Shown one piece after another: positions 44,101 to 51,602 of a DNA stretch of 64,000 bases. The stretch covers positions 1 through 64,000 of the forward strand of contig JAUIFJ010000010.1 of NCBI GenBank assembly GCA_030429345.1, given 5' to 3'. The notes under the pieces are model-generated. The model had not been told where the DNA came from and did not search any database. It saw only the letters and a list, made by a program, of their open reading frames with translations. Each line of letters begins with the position of its first letter. The first letter of the stretch is position 1. The translations under genes and the position numbers were made by a program. This stretch comes from a bacterium (GTDB lineage: Bacteria; CAIWAD01).

Positions 44101-44661
44101 CGGGCGATCGCCGAAGTGCGCCGCGCCGTGGACGCGGCTACGGATCCGGCCAGCCGCAAGCTGGCTCTCGGACGACTGATCGTGCTCTACCGCGAGCTGG
44201 GGTTCCACGACGGAGCCCTGCTCGGCGTGAGACAGTACCTGGACGAGTTCCCGGAGGCCCCGGACGCCTTCAGCAAGCGCATCGAGGTCGGCCTGCTGCT
44301 CAAGGAACTGGGCGACCTGCCCGCGGCCCGCGAGCAGTTCCGCCGTCTGCTGCCCCTTGCCGATGCCGAACAGGAAGCGGCGCTGCAGTTCTACATAGGA
44401 GAATGCTCCTTCATGGAAAAGGACTATCGCCAGGCGGTGCTCGAATTCATGAAGGTGCCGGCGATCGCCCGCGACAGCAAGCTCGACTGGGGTGTGACGG
44501 CCCGCTACCAGGTCGGACAGGCCTGGGAGAAGCTCGGGGACACGGAGCGCGCCATCGAGGCCTACCAGCAGATCGTCCGCGAACGCGGCTCCGGATCGAG
44601 CTACGGCCTGGCGGCGCAGGAACGGATCAACCAGCTGCGTTTCCGCGGCGAAGGAGGCTGA
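41104..44661 (+). CDS. Giant periplasmic tetratricopeptide-repeat protein
   Basis: 1185 residues. The signal peptide (MRRLVALLLLLLVAGSAFAG) is followed by helical pairs of TPR type through to the end (for example YDIAIEQCEAFRRDYPDS, ALLYYRNLNAFYPRTPANA, AREQFRRLLPLADAEQE, AIEAYQQIVRERGSGS). It resembles the YbgF/CpoB and BamD-like periplasmic TPR scaffolds but is far longer. The likely role is a scaffold in envelope assembly. It overlaps uvrD by one base and nadC by one base, an odd functional mixture that implies shared translation rather than shared pathway. Confidence 0.7.
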   Translation: MRRLVALLLLLLVAGSAFAGEREEFDYALRLHQEGVYDIAIEQCEAFRRDYPDSYRLDRILFLQGECAWALGDWEAARAVWLRLSLNHPKSDHAAEALLRTADCLERLERPQDALRGLLRVYDYYPESPLAPQALLKAARLQAANPVEQRETLQILLRAFPAHRLAREAELELALGWLRAGESRRGIQGLRRLLQEELGDSLRLRVVLDLGQALAGPDGAAELVQLFESERPRLQHLPGVLRTHLLEGRSRLEAADRQGAMDCLQAAVASSLLPSLEQAPRDSLHLLLGDARCMTGDFAGAGQAWSSMAAQDASVVLRRALAAEWGGKPEDALDLHLQVLRDEDADPDLRLEALDHALGLASAGSLPELGRVLQQLDLGRAAPEALLSVCDGLLAHGRTEAAGRLLESLSLEGEELADDLLALEIRLAAAREDDRRASRLWNTFLQDYPLSPLRPELEVLYDNQVRPRAEAVEMNRRLLELMSTRGQRDEAEEALAFGRLYLEHLGDSTAALSQFDQSLAAGGSPATRLQAAIGRIRAGWSSLSMEERVRQSRQFQAAASAEDPARAGKLRDLELQALLEDAPEQDLELLQGLRRGAEEDPILLRRLLLAAVESLPDPPAEDTLLARRALAWGDTLQILSGLDAPCLLGMARAATLLPDQAARAAMLARELLQGYPAAPEVVEAEILLSSLESTSDEERVALLERIQQERAYHPVAREAGHLLVVLRQREGRWQEALSLCDSLLAGSMVRPAPLPILPARVDPLVYNRGRSLQELGRAREAVEAYRLLLSAAPQGDRAADLLLRLGQCSEALGESEQALLYYRNLNAFYPRTPANARGLVRMASIYAESGRETQALKVYDNLKEERRGDPLVGYGWIRALYAAGQLELGREQMSAYLKRHEAVIDKDTVSAAFNLEKGRFLLRRGRLDDAQKSLKVVTRRYDETRFAAPARLELARVALRAGREDDALELLEGLEKDPRLAAPASLERGWIFQRRGEGARAIAEVRRAVDAATDPASRKLALGRLIVLYRELGFHDGALLGVRQYLDEFPEAPDAFSKRIEVGLLLKELGDLPAAREQFRRLLPLADAEQEAALQFYIGECSFMEKDYRQAVLEFMKVPAIARDSKLDWGVTARYQVGQAWEKLGDTERAIEAYQQIVRERGSGSSYGLAAQERINQLRFRGEGG

Positions 44662-45521
44662 TGGACGCGAATCGCGTGACACAGCTGATCGGGATGGCCC
44701 TGGAGGAAGACCTGGGGGATCGCGGGGACATCACCGCCCGCGCATGCATTCCGGCCGGACGGGAAGGACAGGCGCGCATCGAGGCGCGCCAGGCAGGCGT
44801 GGTCTGCGGGCTTCAGATCCTGCAGCAGGTATTCGAGCGGGTTGCCGGGGAGCGGCCGCTTTCCGTAATACACCTGGTCAAGGACGGGGACGCAGTGCAA
44901 CCCATGCAGCGGCTGGTCGAGATACGCGGCAGCCTGGCGGCGATCCTGGAGGCCGAGCGCACGGCCCTCAATTTCTTCCAGCGGCTCTCGGGGATCGCCA
45001 GTGCGACGGCGGAGCTCGTGGCCTGCGCGGGCGAGGGCGGGACCAGGGTGCTCGATACGCGCAAGACCCTGCCCGGCTGGCGTTCCCTCGACAAGTACGC
45101 CGTCGCCTGCGGAGGCGGACACAACCACCGCCAGGGCCTGTACGACATGTTCCTGATCAAGGAGAACCACATTCGCGGCGCGGGCGGCATTGCGCAAGCC
45201 GTCGAGCGGGCGCGCGAACTGCGCGGGCGGGAAGGCCTGGACTGCCGCATCGAGATCGAGGTCGAATCCCTCGACGAGCTGGAGCAGGCCCTGGCCGCCC
45301 GGGCGGAGATCGTCATGCTGGACAACTTCGCGCCCCGGGACGTGGACCGGGCGGTGGAGCACGCGGCCGGACGGGCGCAGCTCGAGGTCAGCGGAGGGAT
45401 CACGAAAGAGAGCCTGGCGAGCTACGCGCGCCGTGGTGTGGACTTCATCAGTGTCGGTGCCCTGACTCACAGTGTGCGCGCCTTCGACTGCAGTCTGCTG
45501 GTCGAGGAGGTGCAGGCATGA
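44661..45521 (+). CDS. nadC: Quinolinate phosphoribosyltransferase
   Basis: 286 residues from the ATG at 44661 (TGATG overlap; Shine-Dalgarno AAGGAGG inside the TPR gene). It converts quinolinate and PRPP to nicotinate mononucleotide in de novo NAD synthesis. The diagnostic block DTRKTLPGWRSLDKYAV with GGGHNHRQGLYDM and KENHI is complete, as are the C-terminal barrel pieces IEIEVESLDEL, VMLDNF and EVSGGIT. No nadA or nadB is nearby. The next gene starts inside its stop (ATGA). Confidence 0.95.
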   Translation: MDANRVTQLIGMALEEDLGDRGDITARACIPAGREGQARIEARQAGVVCGLQILQQVFERVAGERPLSVIHLVKDGDAVQPMQRLVEIRGSLAAILEAERTALNFFQRLSGIASATAELVACAGEGGTRVLDTRKTLPGWRSLDKYAVACGGGHNHRQGLYDMFLIKENHIRGAGGIAQAVERARELRGREGLDCRIEIEVESLDELEQALAARAEIVMLDNFAPRDVDRAVEHAAGRAQLEVSGGITKESLASYARRGVDFISVGALTHSVRAFDCSLLVEEVQA

Positions 45522-47281
45522 AGCGGATTCCCCTGTGGCTGCTGGCGCTGATCCTTGTCGCCTGGGCGGGCGAGCCCGTGGTCAAGGGACGCCTCTTCTT
45601 CACCGATGCCGATTTCAGCCAGTCCTTCGAGGAGGAGGACTGGGACCTGGGCTGGACCGTGGTCGACGGGGACAGTTCGGGCAGCAGCTGGACCCGCTTC
45701 AGCCTGCTGGACTACTTCGATCCCTATGCCGGAGACTGGTCGCTTGGAGTACGCTACAACGCGGACGGCCGTCCCAACGACGACTGGCTGATCACGCCCG
45801 CGCTGCAGGCGGACAGTAGCGATTTCGTTTTCCGCTTCCGTTTCCGCAGCCAGGACGTGGACTACCTGGAACACCTGCAGATCTACACCTGGCGCGGCTC
45901 GAATCCGCCCGACTTCAGCAGCATGGGTTCCTCGGAGCTGGAAAGCGTCTTCACCCTGGAGGAGGGGTTCTCCTCCGTGCCGACATCCTGGCTGGAGTAC
46001 GAACGCGAGCTTCCCCTGAACCCGGACGAGGTCTGGCATTTCGCCCTGCGCTGCGTCAGCGTGGATCGTTATGTGCTCCTGGTGGACGGATTCGATGGCC
46101 TGAAGACGATTGCGGGCCCGGGGTATTTCCGGCAGTCGGTTTTCGCGGAAACCGACTTCGGCGTCGTACATGTCGACAGCATCGGGCAGCGCGACCTGCG
46201 CGTCTGGAACCTGAGTGACACGGACACCCTGCAGGTCTGGGCGCGATTCGCCGGGTCGCCCGACGCCTGGCTCGATCCGCCTTTCGCGCTCTTCGAGAGT
46301 GATCCCGAAACCCTGCAGGTGCTGCCGGAGCAGAGCCTGGAACTCGAATCCTGGATCATTCCCGTCTGGGCGGCGGGGGACGAGGATTCCGTCTTCGTCG
46401 GGGATTGGCACAGCACGCTCCTGGTGGAGTACAGCACGAATCCGGATTCGGCCTGGAGCAGGGACAGCCTGCAGCTGAGCGCGTTGGTCTGGCAGCCCGA
46501 TGCGCCGCTCGACGCCGCCTGGTCGGAGGATTTCCACGTGGATTCGACGGGCACCCTGGAGGGCTGGACCCTTGGAGGAGCCTGGGCGCCGGGCGAGTTC
46601 ATCAGCTCGCTCAACTTCACCGTTCCCTGGCGCGAGGAAGGCCAGGGCTTCGTCTACATCAACAGCGACGGCGAGGGGGCAGAGGCGATCCAGCAGGACA
46701 CGCTGCTCTCCTCACAGATCGCCCTGGATGCCGGCCAGGACTGGTCCCTGGTAATGAACCTCTTCCTGCAGAAACGGATCGGGGACGATTTCCAGGTCCT
46801 GGCCCGGGGCAGCGACGGGGCATGGGAGCTTCTGGCGCGCCCCGAGGCGGCAGACGCCTGGGAACTGCACCGCGTCGGCCTGCCGCCGGGGATCGCGAGC
46901 ACGGAACTGGCCTTCGTCTACAGCGCGAACTGGTCCTTCGGCGTGGCCCTGGACGATCTGGCGCTGATCGCCGGGGACAGCGGCGCGCCGGAGGAGATTC
47001 CGCCCGCGCCGCGCCTGCCGGAAACGATCGAGCTGAAGGTCGCCCCGAACCCCTTCAATCCCTCGACCCTGGTGCGCTTCGACTCGCCCCGCGCCGGCAT
47101 GGCGCGCCTGGGTGTCTACAATCTGCTGGGGCAGCAGGTATACGATTCCGGCCCGCAGCGCATCCAGCGCGGGCCGAACCTGAGCCCGATCCAGCTCGAT
47201 GCCCACAGCGCCGGCGTCTACATCCTGGTCCTGGAAGGGCCGGGTTTTGCCACGGAACGGAAGATCACCCTGCTGAAATGA
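45518..47281 (+). CDS. Secreted protein with two cleaved-adhesin-like domains and sorting domain
   Basis: 587 residues from ATG 45518. The signal peptide ends VAWAG. Two beta-jelly-roll segments of the choice-of-anchor/cleaved-adhesin type are visible: residues 28-145 (FSQSFEEEDWDLGWTVVDGD with NDDWLITPAL) and about 345-490 (WSEDFHVDSTGTLEGWTLGG). Between them lies a spacer of Ig-like character. The last 85 residues form the sorting domain (VAPNPFNPSTLVRF to RKITLLK). It is presumably a surface adhesin exported by a type IX-like system. It overlaps nadC and the protease gene by four bases each. Confidence 0.75.
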   Translation: MKRIPLWLLALILVAWAGEPVVKGRLFFTDADFSQSFEEEDWDLGWTVVDGDSSGSSWTRFSLLDYFDPYAGDWSLGVRYNADGRPNDDWLITPALQADSSDFVFRFRFRSQDVDYLEHLQIYTWRGSNPPDFSSMGSSELESVFTLEEGFSSVPTSWLEYERELPLNPDEVWHFALRCVSVDRYVLLVDGFDGLKTIAGPGYFRQSVFAETDFGVVHVDSIGQRDLRVWNLSDTDTLQVWARFAGSPDAWLDPPFALFESDPETLQVLPEQSLELESWIIPVWAAGDEDSVFVGDWHSTLLVEYSTNPDSAWSRDSLQLSALVWQPDAPLDAAWSEDFHVDSTGTLEGWTLGGAWAPGEFISSLNFTVPWREEGQGFVYINSDGEGAEAIQQDTLLSSQIALDAGQDWSLVMNLFLQKRIGDDFQVLARGSDGAWELLARPEAADAWELHRVGLPPGIASTELAFVYSANWSFGVALDDLALIAGDSGAPEEIPPAPRLPETIELKVAPNPFNPSTLVRFDSPRAGMARLGVYNLLGQQVYDSGPQRIQRGPNLSPIQLDAHSAGVYILVLEGPGFATERKITLLK

Positions 47282-48672
47282 ACGCCTCTTGCCTGATCCT
47301 GCTGCTGCTGGCCTGCAGTGTGACACAGGCCCGGGAGGGGGATGGCTGCTTCCTCCACACGGCGGAGAAGGGCGTCTGGATCTCCGCCGACTGGCAGGAA
47401 CAGCTGGAGGATGCGAACGGGCATTTCCGCGTGCTGTACAACAGCGTCGGCGACAGTTCCACTCGCGAGGACACCGCGCTGGATGCGCTGTTCTACCTGC
47501 TGCATGCGCGAGAGCGCTACGGGGAGCTGGGTTTCCTGTTGCCGGGGCCGGAGCATGAGCCGGTGGAAGTCATGCTGGCTCCCTTCGGCGGAATGGGAGC
47601 GACGATTCCGGGCGACCCGGTTGGAGAGGGCTTTCGCAGCAGCATCCTGCTCGACAACGACTTCACCAACTGGGGCAGCAACACGGACGAGCTGCTGCAG
47701 GTCACGACGGCACACGAGTATTTCCATGTGTTGCAGTTCCTTCATGGCTACTCCGTCGATGATCTGGCGTATTACGAAGCGACCGCCGTGTGGGCGGAAG
47801 ACCAGGTCCACCCGGAGGTGAATGACTGGGTCACGCGCTATGCCCCGCTCTTCCTGGAGAACGCCTTCCTGCCTCTCGACACCTGGGGAGGCCTTCGTCC
47901 CTACGGGCTGGTGATCCTGATCAAGATGCTGCTGGCCCGGGAGGACGGACCGGAGGCCCTGCAGCTGCTGGAGGGCGACAGCCCGCGCTGGATCACACTG
48001 CTCGATCGTTTCAACGACCCGGGGATCGTGCTCTGTGACCTGTACAGGGCATTGGGATTTCTTGGGACGGAGCATCTGGACGTGCTTCCCGGCAGCGATG
48101 AATGGGATTGGCCCAGATTCCCGGAGTGGGACCTCCTGTCCCCGATTACCGGCTACTCGGATTTCAGGTCGATCGATGGCATGGACGGGCTGTCCGTTGT
48201 CGGAATGCGATCCGGCGGATCCGCATACCAGCTCGAATGGCAGCAGGGTGTGGTTCAGCACTATTTCGTCAGCTACGGAGAGAGTGAAGGGGGTGTTCAT
48301 TCCCCGGAGCTGATCGTACGCAACAATCCGGATCTTGGGGACTGCCGCCCGTACTCCCGGTTCGGGACCGTTCTGATCAGCAATCCCGGTGCGGCTTCGC
48401 TGGATGTGCAGTTCACAGCCGCCCCCTGCGAAACCCGGGATGAACTTGTCGTACGCCGATCGGCGGACGGCCATTGGGTGGAAATCACCTGCGACGCGGT
48501 TCTCGCGGGTGGTGACGGCAGCGCCTGCCTGTACGACATCCGCGGTGCCCGCATCGCCTGCGAGCCCTTCCGCGGCAACACCCTGCGCTTCCGCCTCGAC
48601 GGCCTGGCCTACGGCATGTACATCCTCGACTCCCCCGCCTGCGGCATGTCCACAACCTTCACCTATCCATAA
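47278..48672 (+). CDS. Secreted HExxH (gluzincin-like) metalloprotease
   Basis: 464 residues, coupled to the adhesin-like gene by ATGA. The signal peptide ends VTQAR. Residues 145-150 read AHEYFH, a zinc-binding HExxH (His146, Glu147, His150). Glu167 in YYEATAVWAED is a good third ligand, as in gluzincins. The overall pattern recalls putative secreted proteases of the MXAN_6640 type (inference). The C-terminal 85 residues (LYDIRGARIAC..LRFRLDGLAYGMYIL) look like a sorting domain that has lost the NPFNP opening. The likely job is processing of surface proteins, perhaps its neighbour. Confidence 0.68.
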   Translation: MNASCLILLLLACSVTQAREGDGCFLHTAEKGVWISADWQEQLEDANGHFRVLYNSVGDSSTREDTALDALFYLLHARERYGELGFLLPGPEHEPVEVMLAPFGGMGATIPGDPVGEGFRSSILLDNDFTNWGSNTDELLQVTTAHEYFHVLQFLHGYSVDDLAYYEATAVWAEDQVHPEVNDWVTRYAPLFLENAFLPLDTWGGLRPYGLVILIKMLLAREDGPEALQLLEGDSPRWITLLDRFNDPGIVLCDLYRALGFLGTEHLDVLPGSDEWDWPRFPEWDLLSPITGYSDFRSIDGMDGLSVVGMRSGGSAYQLEWQQGVVQHYFVSYGESEGGVHSPELIVRNNPDLGDCRPYSRFGTVLISNPGAASLDVQFTAAPCETRDELVVRRSADGHWVEITCDAVLAGGDGSACLYDIRGARIACEPFRGNTLRFRLDGLAYGMYILDSPACGMSTTFTYP

Positions 48673-48685
48673 CTTCCAATGAACT

Positions 48686-48730
48686 CTTCTTCCCTGTGCC
48701 CTCTGTCTGCTCCGTGCTCTCCGTGCGAGG
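48686..48730 (+). repeat. Pyrimidine-rich 45-bp repeat (copy 2) inserted before trmH
   Basis: Reverse complement of 37469-37513. It is flanked by a perfect 12-base direct repeat, CTTCCAATGAAC at 48673-48684 and 48732-48743, the second of which contains the trmH start codon. The first ATG opens a 20-codon frame ending in TGA that overlaps the trmH ATG. Confidence 0.85.
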
Positions 48731-48737
48731 TCTTCCA

Positions 48738-49493
48738 ATGAACCCATCCCGATCCAAAGCCCTGGCCGACCACCTGGAGAGCTTCATCACCGACGAGCGC
48801 CGCGAGCGCATCCACGAGGTGCTTCGCTGGCGCACGCGCTGGCTGCGGGTCGGGCTGGAGGACATCTTCAATCCGCACAACTCGAGCGCCGTAATGCGCA
48901 GCTGCGAGATCTTCGGCGTGCAGCAGCTCTACACCATCGAGAACCGCAACGAGTTCCGCCGCAACACGGAAATCGACATGGGCGCCAGCAAGTGGATCGA
49001 GCTGAGCCGCTTCAACGATCCGGAAGGCGGGAACACGGAAGCCTGCCTGGCCCACCTGAAGAGCGAGGGCCTGCGCGTGGTCGCCACCAGCCTGCGCGAG
49101 GGCTGCGTCCCGCTCGACGAGCTGGACCTGTCCACACCTTTCGCGCTGCTATTCGGCACGGAGGAACTCGGCCTGAGCGACACGGCCCACGAGGGCGCCG
49201 ACGAGTTCGTGCAGATCCCCATGTACGGTTTCACGCGCAGTTTCAACATCAGCGTCAGCTGCGCGCTGGCCCTGCGCGCCCTGCGCGAGCGGCTCAACGC
49301 CAGCGACCTGCCCTGGCGGCTGGATCCGGCGGATCGGGAGGCCCTGCGCCTGCTTTGGCTGCGCAAATCCATCGGGAAACGACAGCAGGAAATCGTCGCC
49401 GACTGGTTGCGGGGAGAGGGGCTGCCGGCCGACCTTGTTCCGCCTCTGCCGAAGGAGCTTCCCTGCGAGGCGAGGGAGCAGAAGCGGCGGTAG
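48738..49493 (+). CDS. trmH: tRNA/rRNA 2'-O-ribose methyltransferase, SpoU family (TrmH-like)
   Basis: 251 residues from ATG 48738. The SPOUT-fold motifs are in order: motif 1 (LEDIFNPHNSSAVMRSCEIFG), motif 2 (FALLFGTEELGLS) and motif 3 (IPMYGFTRSFNISVSCALAL). The N-terminal helix pair and RW-x-RW fit TrmH, which methylates G18 of tRNA. A 23S-type activity is possible but no L30e-like N-terminal domain is present. Translation may be coupled to a 20-codon upstream frame created by the inserted repeat. Confidence 0.88.
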   Translation: MNPSRSKALADHLESFITDERRERIHEVLRWRTRWLRVGLEDIFNPHNSSAVMRSCEIFGVQQLYTIENRNEFRRNTEIDMGASKWIELSRFNDPEGGNTEACLAHLKSEGLRVVATSLREGCVPLDELDLSTPFALLFGTEELGLSDTAHEGADEFVQIPMYGFTRSFNISVSCALALRALRERLNASDLPWRLDPADREALRLLWLRKSIGKRQQEIVADWLRGEGLPADLVPPLPKELPCEAREQKRR

Positions 49494-49583
49494 GGGCTGG
49501 CAGGTCCAGGCGGGCAACTTGGCGGGTCGGTCCTTTGCCCCATCCATACTATACTGTCCGGCCACTAGTTAGGGACGGCGAAC

Positions 49584-50975
49584 ATGCATCGAGAACTGAA
49601 GATCTACATCGAGACCTACGGCTGCCAGATGAATCTCTACGATTCGGAACTGGTCGGGGGCATGCTCCAGGACGACCACCACCGCATGGTGGAGGACCTG
49701 GCCGAAGCCGATGTGGTGCTGGTCAACACCTGCGCCGTGCGCGAGAACGCCGAGCAGCGCGTCTTCGCCCAGCTGGCGAGATACAGGAAGGCCAAGGAGG
49801 CCCGCGAGGGCGACATGACGATCGGGATCCTTGGCTGCATGAGCCAGCACCTGAAGGACAAGATTACCGATGCCCATCCCTATGTCGACCTGGTCTGCGG
49901 CCCCGACCAGTACCGCGAGCTGCCCCGCGTGATCCGTGACCTGACCGTGAGCCGCGAGAAGCAGTTCATCCTCTGCCGCAAGGACAAGACGGAGAACTAC
50001 GACGAGATCTACCCCAGCCGCAAGAGCGGGGTCAACGCCTGGGTCACGATCATGCGCGGGTGTGACAACATGTGTTCCTTCTGCATCGTGCCTTTCACGC
50101 GGGGCCGCGAGCGCAGCCGCAGCGTGGAATCTGTCGTACGCGAGTGCGAGAAACTGGCCGCGGAGGGCTTCCGCGAAGTGACCCTGCTGGGCCAGAACGT
50201 CAACAGCTACAAGGACGGCGAGCAGCGCTTTGACGCGCTGCTTCAGGCTGTATCACAAGTCGAGGGCATCGGTCGCATCCGCTTCACCAGCCCGCATCCC
50301 AAGGATTTCAGCGAAGGCATGATGGCCCAGATGGCCGACAATCCCAAGGTCTGCAAGCACATGCACCTGCCGATGCAGGCCGGCAACAACCGCGTGCTGG
50401 AGGTGATGCGCCGCGGGTATACGCGCGAGGACTTCGCCGCCCTGGTGCGCAAGGCCCGCGAGCGCGTGCCGGGCATCGGCTTCTCCACGGACATCATCGT
50501 CGGCTTCCCCACGGAAACCGCAGAGGAGTTCGAGCAGACCCTGGAACTGGTGCAGGACGTGCGCTTCGAGAGCGCCTTCACCTTCGAGTACAGTCCCCGC
50601 GAGGGTGCGCCTTCGGCGAAGTGGGAAGACGATGTATCACCGGTGGAGAAGAACCGCCGGCTGCGGGCGCTGATCGAGGCCCAGCAGAGAATCACCCACG
50701 AGAAGGCCGCCGCCTGCGTTGGAGGTTCCTTCGAAGTGCTGCTGGAAAACGAGAGCCGCCGGGACGCCGGAGAGTTGATGGGCCGCAGCAGCTGCAACCG
50801 GGTGGTGGTGGTCGGGCGCGATCCCCGCTGGGATACGGGCACGATGGTGCAGGTGGAAATCGAACGCGCGGTGAATTTCACGCTGCGCGGCAGAGTGACC
50901 CATGTGGAAGGCACTCCTCTGGAGGATCTGTCTGCCGACTGGCAACCACCACGGGCAGCCAAGGTCGCCGGATAA
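49584..50975 (+). CDS. miaB: tRNA-2-methylthio-N6-isopentenyladenosine synthase
   Basis: 463 residues. A radical-SAM methylthiotransferase that adds the 2-methylthio group to i6A37 of tRNA. The N-terminal UPF0004 domain has three cluster cysteines (Cys14 in TYGCQMN, Cys50 in NTCAV, Cys85 in GCM). The radical-SAM triad is Cys160/164/167 (CDNMCSFC). A C-terminal TRAM domain (about 385-450) is present. Length and motif wording (GCQMN, MRGCDNMC) favour MiaB over MtaB or RimO. Its ATG follows GGGACGGCGAAC. Copies 3 and 4 of the hairpin repeat follow it. Confidence 0.95.
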   Translation: MHRELKIYIETYGCQMNLYDSELVGGMLQDDHHRMVEDLAEADVVLVNTCAVRENAEQRVFAQLARYRKAKEAREGDMTIGILGCMSQHLKDKITDAHPYVDLVCGPDQYRELPRVIRDLTVSREKQFILCRKDKTENYDEIYPSRKSGVNAWVTIMRGCDNMCSFCIVPFTRGRERSRSVESVVRECEKLAAEGFREVTLLGQNVNSYKDGEQRFDALLQAVSQVEGIGRIRFTSPHPKDFSEGMMAQMADNPKVCKHMHLPMQAGNNRVLEVMRRGYTREDFAALVRKARERVPGIGFSTDIIVGFPTETAEEFEQTLELVQDVRFESAFTFEYSPREGAPSAKWEDDVSPVEKNRRLRALIEAQQRITHEKAAACVGGSFEVLLENESRRDAGELMGRSSCNRVVVVGRDPRWDTGTMVQVEIERAVNFTLRGRVTHVEGTPLEDLSADWQPPRAAKVAG

Positions 50976-51009
50976 CGACACTCTTGGGAAATCCACTATA
51001 TAGACGGAT

Positions 51010-51084
51010 CTGTCTGGAATGGTGGAAGGAGTGTTAGCGACTTTTGTGGCATTAAAGCTGTGCACTGTGAGTAGGAGCGTGCAC
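51010..51084 (+). repeat. Hairpin intergenic repeat, copy 3 of 4
   Basis: Core 51039-51084, with extended left similarity to copy 4 from 51010 (..GGAATGGTGGAA.GAGTGTTAGC). This copy has the best hairpin: CTGTGCAC pairs perfectly with GTGCACAG around the 13-base loop TGTGAGTAGGAGC. It begins 35 bases after the miaB stop. Confidence 0.88.
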
Positions 51085-51186
51085 AGTTTCCAGTCCATCC
51101 AGAATACTGCCCACTGTTCAACCTCCTGCTGCTGCAAGAGTCGCCGAAACTGGACACCCTGTGAAAAGTCCGTTGCCTGGCTGCAT

Positions 51187-51261
51187 CTGTCCAGAATGGT
51201 GGAATGAGTGTTAGCGACTTTTGTGGCATTAAAGCTGTGCACTGTGAGTAGGAGCGTGCAC
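51187..51261 (+). repeat. Hairpin intergenic repeat, copy 4 of 4
   Basis: Core 51216-51261, in tandem with copy 3 at a spacing of 177 bases and the same orientation. It is identical to copy 3 over the whole 46-base core. The stem is shortened to six pairs (GTGCAC/GTGCAC) because the right flank differs. Confidence 0.88.
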
Positions 51262-51270
51262 CCACCCACC

Positions 51271-51315
51271 CCTTCTCCCCGCACCCCTTCTCCCCGCACC
51301 CCTTCTCCCCGCGCC
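51271..51315. repeat. Three tandem 15-base units
   Basis: CCTTCTCCCCGCACC occurs at 51271-51285 and 51286-51300 exactly, and at 51301-51315 with one change (A to G). It directly follows hairpin repeat copy 4. The rest of the gap 50976-51602 contains no gene. Confidence 0.9.
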
Positions 51316-51533
51316 ACCCCATCAGCAAGCACCCGCTTCCATCCACAAGCAGGATCTGGTCTGCAGAGTATCCTGGGACAAGCGAAATCAGTTCCGCCAC
51401 AAGCCTGCCTCCCGAGCCAGAAGCCTTGGACCTGTTTGCAATATCTGCCAAGGCGTCGGTCATTGCGATGCAAATGCTTCCTGCGCACACTCCGCGACCC
51501 TGACTCTGGAATAGTCTAGCCCGGCGACTTTGC

Positions 51534-51541
51534 TACCTTCC
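51534..51541 (+). promoter_or_regulatory. Possible TANNTTTG-like box before lapA
   Basis: TACCTTCC lies 61 bases before the lapA ATG at the end of the 627-base gap. It resembles boxes before the MFS (TACCTTGT), wzz-like (TACATTTG) and TonB (TAGGTTGT) genes. No -33 TTG is evident. Confidence 0.25.
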
Positions 51542-51602
51542 CGGCCTGTTCCGCAGGGCCGCCTGGGCCTGCGCACTGATCCCGATTCCCGGAGGCCGGC
51601 CG

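Noticed and set aside
49533-49580. Promoter-like CATACTATACTG before miaB
   Set aside because: Suggestive -10 look, but no convincing partner element; not strong enough to list as a feature.
51031-51261. The repeated elements as a CRISPR array
   Set aside because: Only two local copies, 177 bases apart, with unequal flanks and other copies tens of kilobases away; no cas genes.
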